Shown piece after piece: positions 48,525-59,700 of a stretch of 64,000 nucleotides of DNA. Both the position numbers and the translations under genes were made by a program. Numbering within the stretch: the first letter of the stretch is position 1; the number at the start of each line of letters is the position of its first letter. Below the pieces are notes generated by a model that made no database searches, was not told the origin of the DNA, and saw only the letters and a program-made list of their open reading frames with translations. This stretch comes from Rotaria socialis (lineage: Eukaryota; Rotifera; Eurotatoria; Philodinida; Philodinidae), in assembly GCA_905331475.1 (NCBI GenBank), contig CAJNYU010000067.1, positions 1 through 64,000 on the forward strand, read 5' to 3'.

Positions 48525-51454
48525 TTTGCTTCTTTCAGTAAGATAGAAAACTTTTCTAATCACATATCTGCTTTTGGATCTCTTGACTTGCTCCATGGCA
48601 GCTGTGATGCGTATATATACGATAAAAGAAAGTCAAGGGTAGCTACCCATAACATATTACTAATAATTCTGTAAAAATCTGTAGTGTCCTGATATTCGTT
48701 GTCAAAATGAAATTCAGCATTGTAGGTAAGAGAATTAGTAAAAATGTTGGATATACACCGATGAATTATGTATTAATATTAATTATCATATAAATATTTC
48801 TTACCAAGTATGAAAATTTAAAGAACCAAAAGATTCATATACTTTGGCAGCATTCTTTAAGACGGTATCATGTATCAATAATAAATAAGGTTAAATACCC
48901 ACACTGGACAAAAACAATCATAGAATATTTGAGATGCGAAAAATTCTCGCTGAAAATATTTATCTAGAGGTATTTGTTTTTTTCGATGGGAAAGATGTAT
49001 TAATGGCATTTCCTAGTAATCAAACCAATTCTATGTTCAAATCTATAAATTTTTATTGTTGGATAAAAAGCTATTGAAAGAAATAAGTGAACATTTGGTT
49101 GAAGTCATTTTCTTGACGTAGACTGTCAAGACTTGTCTCTAATATTGGCTCATTTGCTTCTTATGCCAACGATCAATTGACTGGCGAACATTCCAAAGTC
49201 TATTCTTTATAAATTTCATTTCTTAATTATTAAAATGCCTTTTTTTTTATAGACAAGACAAAACGTGACTAAGTCTTTTATGGTTTGTTGATCATCAGCT
49301 ATATTAATGAAAATTTTCCTAAATGTTTGAGACTACATAAAAATAGATTGCAGTTGATAAAGAACTCCTGTAGAATTTCGTTCATTTACAATTATCATAC
49401 TCAACGTTATATCTTTAAAAAATTGTTTGACAACTATCGGTAATAGTCTACAAATCGGTGTGATGGAAATATATACAAAGTTAAATGCGGCCCTATTCCT
49501 TGCCCATACTGCATGCTATCGTTTATTGCCACGAAAGATGTGAGTAGTATTCAATTTCAGCATATGATTAATATATGGTGCCAAGTGTTATAGAAGTGTT
49601 TCAGAGGTCATGACGAATACTATTTCATTTTTATTTTCGTATAGATTTTGAATTTATTCTACGACTGATGCACATGCATTCGCTTTACCGATTCAGATGG
49701 TCGAATAGTTTTTAATCTTTTGTCGTATTTAAAGATGCAGTTTTCGAGACAGAATTATTCATGATTGCAGTTGAAAAGTTTTGCTGAGAGTTTTCTTTTT
49801 ACATTCATAATCAGAGATAATTTTTCTGTCCGGTCAGTAATTATTTAGTTTGGCAGATATTGAACTGCAGTGGAGACAGACGGCCATTTTCTACATTAGA
49901 TGTATTCACGTGATTTTCTTACGGACACTCAAGGCTAAATGTCGGCCGAATTTCAGTTTATGATATAATTGCCAATAATAAATGAAGAAAGAAAATTTCA
50001 TCACACTATCGCTTGCTTCTTATGTGCACAAGAACTTGAATGGCATCGTGTTAGATCCTTAATCTTCTTTAGTATGCATATATTCTTTTTACTCTTGCGC
50101 ATGAAAATTATTTCCCTCTCTGATAAAAACATTGATGGCTTGCTTTTTTTTTCATTGTATTTGCGATAGATATCGGGACAACGTGTCTATTTAAAAAGAC
50201 TTTTTACAGCTTTGAACCGATTTCTATAACGGCTTTTATTCAATAACATGAGGTGTGCCGTATCTACTCATGCTTAGATAAAGACCAATATTGATAATTT
50301 ATGATATTAACATTTTGGTGAACTCTGTGATCGTTTCTTAGAACCCATTGGTATCTATACAATTTGACTAGATACTACCAGAGCCGAAGCTCAACATGTT
50401 CTCTCAAATGATTTTACTTCCATACCTCAATGTATCAAGAAGAGAAGTAGTGGAGTTTTGCCTTCATGATTTATCAGCTTCTGATAAATTTTGTGAGCTT
50501 TGCTAGATTGTTAACGATATGTAGAGATTGTTTTCTTCTATGTTGCAAACTCGTACATTTTCCTTTAGACCGTTGTGGAACGAGTTGAAATCTAAACTTT
50601 AAAAAACAAAACTTATGGAACATTATTTTGGAAACTAATGTGTACTGAAGATTCTTTATAGCCATGTCATGTTATTTATGTGCATACTCAATAGTAAGGA
50701 CAAGTATGTTAAACAACAAAACGTACTGTGAAGCGCAGAGTTCTGCAGCAATAATTCAAATCTTGTTGATTCAACTTTTAGGAAAAGGTTAGCAACGAAT
50801 CTGTTTGTGTTGAAAGATAAAACTAAACGTGAGAGTATCATAAATGAGATCACATCGAACTTCTTCAAAGTACTTGGTTAGAGTCATATTTCATGAGAAC
50901 GAAAATATCATGGGACAAGAAAATTATCCCATCCCATTTGGAGTTCTGATTCGAAAGTGTTGAAAAATTGTTAACATCCAAGTTAACAAAAATGAATCGA
51001 AGGCCACGAACGTAACTAGTCTAAAAGTCTCACCGTAATCATCATGACGGCTGTAGAATAGTTGCTTCCGAGTGTGAACTTCCTTGTCAATGGAAAGAAA
51101 GTTTACATATACACTCTGAATACGCTGAACTAATAGAAAGTCAGCTTTGTGATTGATTTTTATTAAAAATTACATTAGACCATTCGTTGCATTTTTTGTA
51201 CCTGTTTCGCAATGTCCACTCGTTCTGTTGATTATATCTGTAGTATCTGATGTATTTAATGAGAATGATTTCTTATTGAGCATTAGTAGAAAATAAATTT
51301 ATTTGTCATATCTCTAGTGTCTAAATTTAGTGTTGTACACAACAAAGCAAATATATGAGAAAAAAAATATTGCGCGCAAATTACGAACCGAACTGTTAGA
51401 ATGAAAAAAGCAGAAATTAAAAAATCGAGGCTAAAAAAGATCCAGTAGTAGTGT
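48525..51454. other. Gene-poor stretch
   Basis: The first ~400 bp correspond to the duplicated upstream region of the defensin pair. Beyond that, frames at 49969-50169 (+), 50474-50665 and 50656-50868 (-) have no motif or splice support. I see nothing else. Confidence 0.45.
48611..48620 (-). promoter_or_regulatory. TATA-like element of defensin B
   Basis: GTATATATAC lies about 87 bp before the ATG at 48524. It is a motif match and a reasonable core promoter, but unproven. Confidence 0.35.
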
Positions 51455-51525
51455 CAAACTTGAAACTTGAATTCAGTTGAAAATTGAAAATTTTAATTTT
51501 CTATTGAATTCAAGTTTCAAATTTG
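51455..51525. repeat. 71-bp imperfect palindrome
   Basis: The left arm begins CAAACTTGAAACTTGAATTC. The right arm, inverted, begins CAAATTTGAAACTTGAATTC. The arms match at about 27 of 31 positions around an AAATTTT centre. It sits about 60 bp beyond the SCaMC stop, so it could lie in that gene's 3' UTR and form a hairpin in RNA. Confidence 0.75.
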
Positions 51526-51585
51526 GCATATATGAAAAGATCATATGTCGTATGTTTTTATAAATACTTGGCATTGAATTGCTTA

Positions 51586-54348
51586 TCACGGGATAGCTTT
51601 TATAACTGTTTCATAGACTAAATAAGATATTGAAACAGATGGTATAACTTTTAAAATATTTGGTACAAGTCCACGATATAATCCAACTATGCCTTCATTG
51701 TGCCATATTTCTTTTAGCATTTGTGTGGCTGGTATTATTGGGTGAGCTTTAGACTGATCCATATTTGGCAATGGTACTATTTGACCTTGCCGACGTGTAC
51801 GCAACAATGCAATTGGATATGTAACTAATTGACCAGTAAACGACGAAATTGCACCACAACCAAGTACTACATATATAGGTGGTTCTTGATGGTTATGTTT
51901 CTTGATGTAAAGATTTTTTAAAGTCTAAATCGATAAGTAATTATGTTAGACGCGATCATTGGGTNGGAGTATGAGTGAATTGCAACTTTATTAGACTGCT
52001 ACTTTGTAATATCAGAAACTCAGTTCTATCGAAGATTGTGTCATTTGCACAAAGCTTTCCTTAAGCGCTAATTTGAAGTATTGAGTTTCTACAGTTGCGT
52101 AATGAATGTGTAGAAAATCTGTATTCAAGATGTAATTACATATCTTGATCATACTAATAATGACAATCAACAGCAAAAAAGCATGGCCCATGCCATCTCG
52201 TATAGTGAAAAGCGTTACTTATGATCTTTCGAATAGAAAATTTCTCTTGGAACAAAATTATAATATTACAATTCATTCACAGATATATTTACTTCATAGC
52301 ATGCTAAGTCAAATCCAGCAAACGGTATTATACCAACTTGGTTAAGCACATAACCACGCCAAAAAGCTTTGGGACCTTCGAAGCGATACATACGTTTAAC
52401 AGCATCTGTCCAATGGGAAAATTCACCGGTACGTCTTAAACATAAACGCACTTTTAAGACCTAAATTCACAAAAAAAGTCATTAAAATGTCTTACGTCGA
52501 AAATAAAATTTACATCTAATGGATAAACTACTGTTTGAGAAAGAAAACCAGCGATTGCTCCAGCTGCAAATCGTTCGGCAATTGTTGTTTCTGTACTTAA
52601 TTCTTTATTTTGCATTTTTTTCAATATTTTTTTTGCCTATGAATTATCGTAATAAATTATAATGAGGAATTTTGATTCAAATATCAATTGTATACTTCTT
52701 CGAAGAAGGCAAATCGAAGTGCTGTTTCAGGTATGATTTTCAAAACATTAACACCATTTCCACGCCATAAGCTTCTGACACCACCTTCTTTTATTAAATA
52801 CCGATAACCATTTAAAACTGACATCCGTTGTCTTGAGCCCAAATACTAAGAAACTTCAAGAAAATTAATTGATCTATGAAAATCTCATCAGAATGAAAAG
52901 ACAAGCCAGAAACTTATATTTTCGAAAAGGTTGCTCTACCTGCATAATAATTTTAAGTCGATCAAATGGAGCAGTGGCTGTTCTTGATACAGCGCCGGCG
53001 ATACCACCTGCGATTAGATTTTTCCACCATTTTCCATCTTCAGTTGAAGCATCTTCAGGCGCACCATAAAGAGACTCACCTAAATCTACATACTGAACAA
53101 ATAATGCTTAATAAATATTTTCTTTTAAATAAAAAATTTCATAGCCAACCAATGCACTACGCCAGTAGTGAAGCATTTCATGTGGATCATTAGTAACACT
53201 ATCGAGCATCGCTGGATTAGCCATGAAAAACGAACGCCACTCATCAAAAGATATTTGTAAAGAATTATCTTGATCCATTCTAGATAAAAAGAAGCACGAA
53301 GTTCAATTTCCAAACAAGCATCTTTCATCATGAGTTGATAAAACTAGTTAATTTAAATATTTAATTGTTGCTTTTTTTCAATGAAAATTAGATTTATACG
53401 CTCTGTCAGCTGAAATTTTTTGTCAATAGATTTGTATTTTTGATAACACGTTGAATAGAAATCAGATTCTCATCTTAACAGTTTGTGCCTCCACCGATCA
53501 CTACTTCCTAATTATAAATGACAATGTTTCAGGGTCTAAATTTAGTTATCAGCATTCGTATAGAAATCGGAACAGATATATGTAAAGTCAAATAAAAACA
53601 AATGATTACCGACAAGAACAAATACTAGTCTCGCTGAGATCTATATCTGAAACTAATATGGAATCAAACAAGCAATCCCTTCGGCAGACTTCATGACTTC
53701 AGAATTAATGAATCTCTTTACTTAATATCTATCAACTGTATACAGTAGAAATATCCTTATCATGCGTAACTCTCTCGCGTTCTATCTAACCATGATGAAA
53801 ATGTATGTTGGCTTACTTTTCAACTAATTTCTTTGCTTCAGCTAATTCCACCGTAATACCCAGTTTTTTAAAATAAAAAACTAAATCTTCAGCATCAAAT
53901 TTTCCTAAAATACAAACAATTGGTCCAGCTAGCGATTATGTTGTTCTTCAATGTTACTCTTTACCTTGATGCGCTGCATCTACATTTCGAAAGACTAAGC
54001 TAAGTTTTTTTTCTTGTTTTAAAACATAATCAGCAAATTGTTGAAACGTAAGAGACGATGCATCCGATGATCCGCTACCTTGATCAATAATACGCTAGGA
54101 AATGATACGATACGAAACGTCTTTAGATTTCAGCATGCAAGAAAACTTACACGTGCGATAGCCACACGCTTTTTAGGACACGTTTCAACATGGCCTTTTT
54201 CTAATAATTGAATTAGTTCGTTAACATCGATTTTCCCATCGTTATTTTTATCAACATGACGAAAAAGTTCATCGTTTGAAAGTTGATTTTGATTTAATGA
54301 TTGATGAATTTCTGCATCTTTTATTAGATCAGGAGAAGGATCGTTCAT
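51586..54348 (-). CDS. Calcium-regulated mitochondrial ATP-Mg/Pi carrier (SCaMC)
   Basis: About 490 residues, equal to the family norm. The N-terminal half has EF-hands: [12 protein letters not shown] is canonical, while DAAHQGKFDAED and [12 protein letters not shown] are degenerate. The C-terminal half is a mitochondrial carrier of three repeats with signatures PFDRLKI, PLDVLKV and PIALLRT, and GxxGLYRG-type loops ([27 protein letters not shown]). SLC25A23/24/25-type carriers exchange ATP-Mg for phosphate across the inner membrane when cytosolic calcium rises. About nine exons with short introns; one intron contains the N at 51965. Start: ATG at 54348 ([16 protein letters not shown]). A polypyrimidine-CAG acceptor (about 54390) precedes it by about 42 nt, and the RPL9 stop is 187 bp upstream on the same strand. 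Confidence 0.94.
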
Positions 54349-54388
54349 CGTTTTATCTTTTCTTATTCTATTTTCATGATAAATTTTG

Positions 54389-54410
54389 TCTGAAGAAGAA
54401 AAAAAAAGCA
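54389..54410 (-). promoter_or_regulatory. Splice acceptor before the SCaMC start (cis or trans)
   Basis: The minus strand reads GCTTTTTTTTTCTTCTTCAG, with AG at 54391-54390, a strong 3' splice site 42 nt before the SCaMC ATG. With no visible upstream exon and RPL9 ending close by, spliced-leader addition is plausible; a 5' UTR intron is the alternative. Confidence 0.4.
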
Positions 54411-54535
54411 ATTTTTATTCTTCTTGTCGTTCGTTCAGTTCTTCCGTTCTTTTTATTTTATTTCTTTAAACGCGCATGTAGAATAAAAAAACAATTTTTT
54501 TTTCTGAATGATACTAAAACAAATGCACGTTTTGT

Positions 54536-55972
54536 TTAAGCTTCATCGGCGCTTAATTTTTCGCTGACGTAGATACCATCAAGAAATTTACGAATATCTT
54601 TATTTTTAACTGCTGTTGACATTTGTATAAGTGCAGCTATTAAAATAAATAGATTAGAATAATTGATAAAATGACGAAATTAAATTTATACCTGATCGTG
54701 ATACGAGTTCGATATCATTGCCTTCCAAAATGAGTTCATCTTTTTGTTTTGTACTTGATGTAATTTTTACACCTGGTTGCATTCTAACACGACGAACGAA
54801 CTTTTCACCTAAGAAGTTACGAATTTCAACGGCTTGACCATTTTCTGTAACAACAGTGTTGATGGGAAAGTGAGCATATACGGAACGCATTTTGTAGCAA
54901 TAACCCTAAAAAGTAAAAATATTGAATGTGATGATGATTGCAATCGAATATTGTTTTCCTTCCGACTAGGATAAAAGTTACAATGGAGATGCAGTTATTT
55001 ACACATGGAAGCCTATTTTAGATTCAATAAAAATTGCGCTATATTTTTGAAAAGAATAGAACTACTTTTGACAGTTAGCAATTGGTCATAGGTTAAACTA
55101 GAAAGAAATTTTTTTCAAACACGTGCTTACAATTCCTTTATTAATAGTAATAATGAATTAGTTTTGCAAAACAAATTTATTTACTTTTGTATAAGAGATG
55201 CGAAAAACTTAATATTTTTTTTCTCTGATGCTAGTTTCTTTAGTGTTCTACACTGACGGTCATGTTTTTCTAGACTTTCCTGTTGTAAGTTTGATATTGA
55301 TATACTCATTAGTTTTCCTAGCATATGTAAATTTGTTCGTTTCAAAAACAAAATTCAAAGAGTAATATTTTACTAGGTCTCAAATAAACGCAGAATTCAA
55401 TTTCAAACGAGAAATCGCAATTCGAAACAATGTTGACTTAGCCAAGGATTAGGTTTTTAGGTATTAAGAACTCTATGCGTATGTTTTTAGTGAAAAGCAA
55501 CTATTCAATCAAAATAACGATAATATACACATTGCAATCGACTTGTGTCTACTTGTCATCATCAAAAGCATCGAACAATCGGAAAGTTTTCCTATTATTA
55601 CGAACTACCCTATGTTTATAAAGAATGTAAAACTAATAGTTGTAAGACCTACCTTTGTAACACCCTTAACCATATTGTTAATATGTGAACAAATAGTACG
55701 AACAACCGCATTTTCTTTGTTTGTTCCGAACCATTTTTCAACAACTATTAAATTCTTTTTTGGCATTGAAATATCAACACGTGAGTGTTTGAAACTTCGT
55801 ACAAGTTTGCCGCGTTTACCAGATACCTGAACAACACGGCTTTTAACGCTAACTTTAACTATTTACAGTGAAACAAAAACAAAAAACAAGTTTAGAGCAA
55901 AATTCGAAATAGATTAATTCAAATACCCTCATCAGGTATAACAAGTTGTTCACGTGCTTTGATTGGACGCAT
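54536..55972 (-). CDS. RPL9: 60S ribosomal protein L9 (uL6)
   Basis: 188 residues in four exons: 55927-55972, 55653-55858, 54692-54905 and 54536-54636 (567 nt, all phases agree). The family core is clear: [61 protein letters not shown] and [18 protein letters not shown]9 sits near the sarcin-ricin loop of the large subunit. The N-terminus ([20 protein letters not shown]) diverges from vertebrates, and the human double-glycine LLGKKKKR insertion is shortened. Intron 2 is 747 bp, far longer than the usual ~55 bp; no snoRNA boxes were found in it. The gene diverges from MYCBP across a 368-bp shared region. Confidence 0.96.
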
Positions 55973-56340
55973 GATGATAGTCGATCTAGAAAATATCGTA
56001 AAACATAACTTTAGTTTATCAAATATTCAGCTAAAATGAATGAAGATATAAAGACCAGTAGTATCGGAGGTTTGGTAAACCATGGAATATTTTCATTTGT
56101 GAAAAACTCAAACCTTTTTTCTCATGAATAAATTCTATGAAATTATTTCCTATAAAAATAATAATCGTTTTTTTCTTTCTTTTCTTGTATAGCTATTTGT
56201 TAATCCATGCACAAAGTGCATTAGTGTGATAGTGAGTCATTAATGGAGTCGTTGCTCAGCAACGAACAGGAGCAATGTCAATACATCAAACGAACAATTT
56301 TTTTTCTGCTTTCATTTTGTAACTAACGAGTTATTAAATA
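55973..56340. promoter_or_regulatory. Bidirectional promoter region, RPL9 / MYCBP
   Basis: A 368-bp gap between divergent start codons. It contains the X-box-like palindrome at 56251-56263, nearer to MYCBP. No TATA box is obvious, as expected for a ribosomal protein gene. Confidence 0.5.
56251..56263. promoter_or_regulatory. X-box-like RFX site upstream of MYCBP
   Basis: GTTGCTCAGCAAC is a near-perfect palindrome fitting RYYNYY-N1-RRNRAC, with five of six bases of the classic GTNRCC left half and all of RGYAAC on the right. It lies 78 bp before the MYCBP ATG, the usual distance for ciliary X-boxes. Confidence 0.65.
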
Positions 56341-56702
56341 ATGACATCGAATTATCGTCCAAACGAATCAAAGCGTGAAGAATTTCGTCGGTACCTTGAG
56401 AAGGGTGGTGTTGTCGATGCAATTACAAGTTTGTTATTGATTCCTCCGAAATATGAATGAAATAGGATATCCTCTGTTTTATTTTTTATTCAGGAGCTTT
56501 AGTTGCTTTGTATGAAGAAGCCGAAAAGCCAAACAATGCAACGGAATTCGTACGTCGTTTTATGGGAGCAGCTGGTCCTGATACAGCTGAAGTCGAATCA
56601 TTGAAAAGTGAACTGATGACTATGCGCGAAAAAACTGATGAACTAGTGCGAGAGAATGAATCCTTGAAAGAAAAATTACAAAAATATGAGAGTGGACAAT
56701 AA
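56341..56702 (+). CDS. MYCBP: c-Myc-binding protein (AMY-1 / FAP174 type)
   Basis: 98 residues (human about 103) in two exons, 56341-56428 and 56494-56702 (297 nt). The N-terminus SKREEFRRYLEKGGVVDAIT and ALVALYEEAEKPNNATEFVR match MYCBP closely; the C-terminus is the usual coiled coil (ELMTMREKTDELVRENESLK). The first part is a dimerisation fold like the PKA RII type. In vertebrates it binds MYC and AKAPs; its green-alga counterpart FAP174 is in the ciliary central apparatus. The X-box-like site upstream supports the ciliary role. An AATAAA overlaps the stop codon (56698-56703), and the kinesin ATG follows 77 bp later. Confidence 0.95.
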
Positions 56703-56760
56703 ATAAATCTTCTTTTTTTCTTTTCTGTTTTTTTTTTCAATTAAAAAGAATAACAACACA

Positions 56761-56766
56761 TTTTAG
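56761..56766 (+). promoter_or_regulatory. Candidate trans-splice acceptor before the kinesin start
   Basis: TTTTAG ends 13 nt before the kinesin ATG (56780) inside the 77-bp gap after MYCBP. Bdelloids add a spliced leader to many mRNAs, and this site would suit it. It is only a short motif in AT-rich DNA. Confidence 0.35.
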
Positions 56767-56779
56767 ATAGTAATAAAAT

Positions 56780-59700
56780 ATGGTGAACAACGAGTCAGAC
56801 TATCGTGTTAAAGTAGCTATTCGTGTATGTAGAAAATAATACTATATGGAAAATCAATCTATTTCGTTTTCTTACGTTACTGCATAGGTTCGACCATTTT
56901 TACAACGAGAAAAAGCTCATGAACAAAAAAGTTGCATTGCAATTCATCCTCAAACAAATCAAATTGTTATCGGTGATCGAAAAACTTTCAAATACGATTA
57001 TGTTTTTGGACCTAAAACACAACAAGTAATAAAATAATTATTTATCTAAAGTATATGAAATGCAATCTGTTAATTTTTAGGAAGAATTATATCAAACATG
57101 CGTTGAACCAATGCTTACTAATGTTTGCGATGGCTACAACGTTACAATATTTGCCTATGGTCAAACCGTACGTCTATCAGTTGAATTTTCTTTCATTAAA
57201 GTATTTGATTTCATTTTCCACAAATAGGGTTCAGGGAAAACTTTCACTATGACTGGTGGAAATATTTTATCTATCCCAGAAAAAGACTATGGAATTATAC
57301 CACGTTCTGTACAAACGATTTTTGATACGTTACAAGTTTGTAGAGACTATTTTTTAATGTTGAAGAAAATTAATTGAATTTCTCTTTAGAATCGAAGAGA
57401 TTGTCGTGTTAGTATTTCAGCATCATATTTAGAAATCTATAAAGATGATATTATTGATTTACTTGATGTCAATGACAAAGTATTAGATGTCCGAGATGAT
57501 GCCGCTGGAAATACGAGTATAAAATTAAGACTGTTGATGTTTTATTGTATTTTTTTATATTCAATATTTTAGTTGTTATCGGTGCCAGTGAACATACATG
57601 CCATTCTATTGATGATGTTGTTAATTTATTAAAGAAAGGTTCAGCTGTTCGTCATACAGGTGCAACACAAATGAATGATGAATCATCGAGATCACATGCA
57701 ATCTTTACTCTATATATTGGTATGTATTAGTACCGATATCAGAAGTCAACTACTTTATGCATAACGAATTAGAGATACAAGATTAATGGGATGCAACTTT
57801 GAGCAGTTAATAGTTCAAAAGAATATTTTTAAACTCGCGTAGTATTCTTGAAAGTTGATATTTTAATCGATGGTATTGACTTTTGAGTTTTTTCTATCAA
57901 ATTGCATCAAAACTAAAATTGAAATAATGATTTTTTGTAATCAATCCGGTTTAAAATTACTGTCATAAAAAATGCAACAGATATTAGAAACTACTTGCGA
58001 TTGATGCTACCATCGAAGATATATTCTCCTTTTTAAGCAGCGAACAATAGCCGTTTCATTGGCATTCTGACGCTTACGTGTAACTGATAGCATGAAAACC
58101 CGAGCGCTATTAAAACAGTATCCAGAATTATTGATTCGAGTAGAGTTGATTTTTTGTTTATCTTGATCTTATTGTGAGGAAGACACTCAAGAATGTATAT
58201 CTATGAAAAACGCACCAATATTTCAGAGAACGACGATTGAAAACGAAATAAGATATTGCTTTAATATTGCGTGAGTTTTTTATACAACAAAAATATTTAA
58301 AATAACTTGCTTTCCATTGCTAGTAGCGTAGTAGTAGTTCAATACAGTAGAACGACTGAATTGAAAATTTTATTTACGTAGAACAACGTCTCCGTGATCC
58401 AAATTCAAATTCAACAGTGGTACAGGCATCTTATGATGGTCTTGTAAAACCATTAAAATCTACACTCGAAGGTAATGTTACTGTGAGATTTTTATCGGGG
58501 TTTTAGCTGGAACTTTTCTTGTTTAGAAAGCTACCTTTCTGCTAAACTCCATTTTGTTGATTTGGCTGGTTCAGAACGTGTAGCACGTACACATAATACA
58601 GGTGAACGTTTTCAAGAATCGATTCGTATTAATTCTGGTTTATTGGCTTTGGGCAATGTTGTCAGTGCATTGTCAGATCCGAAAAAACGTGCCGGGGGTC
58701 ATATCCCTTATCGTGATTCAAAAATCACTCGTCTACTGAAAGATTCACTAGGTGGAAATGCTAAAACACTCATGATTACTTGTAAATTTTCTATTTCAAA
58801 ATAGAATATATTTCGAGAGAAATTTTTTTTTTCTTTTATTCTTATACATAGGTGTTAGTCCCTGCATTGTTGATCTTGATGAATCTCTAAACGCCCTTCA
58901 ATATGCTCATCGAGTAAGATTAAAAAAGGACCGGCACTGAAATGCCATTGCTGTCTTTGTTGTTGATGTTTAGGCAAGTCAAATTCGCAATAAACCTATC
59001 AAAAATGTCGATCCTAATGCACAACGATTTATTGAGATGCAAAGTGAAATCACTGTAAGTTCACTCAGGATATTATCTGGCTTTTGACTTATCGATTCAG
59101 TGTTCGATAAATGATATCTAAAAACCAATTGTCTTCTAGTTTCTACGTGAAGAATTGGAACGACAAAGAGTTATCTTATCTCGAAACGGGCAATCAGTTA
59201 ATACTCGTCGTTCGAAGTAAATATTTTTTCTATTCATTATTTTGACTGTCATAATAAAACATTCTTTTTAGCATAACACCTACTGTAGATAATTCACGTC
59301 GTTTAATTCAAACTGCATATACATGTTTTCAACAATTGAATGAGTGTAATGAATTAAATGATGAACAAAAGCAATGGATACAAACATGGATGGAAGCAGT
59401 TACTAATGTAAGACACAATTAGAAAAAGAAAACAAAGTAAAATTATATTTTGTTTATCATATTTTCATAGGAAAATCCAGAAGATCTTTATAACGACATC
59501 TATACATTTCGATTAACAAATTTAGAACATGCACTTCATTCGGTATGGCAAAATAGAGCGAGAATACAAATGAGATAATTTTAAATGTTTTAGGCTAAAG
59601 ATGAATTGCAAACAGAAGCACAAATACGTGTTAATCGAGAAATGATGCTTGAGAAATTACAAGAAGAACTTAAAGAGAAAGTAAAAATTTTCTCAATAAG

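Noticed and set aside
54906..55652. Possible C/D snoRNA in the RPL9 intron (ATGATGA near 55555 on the minus strand)
   Set aside because: No D box (CTGA) at a suitable distance downstream on the sense strand.
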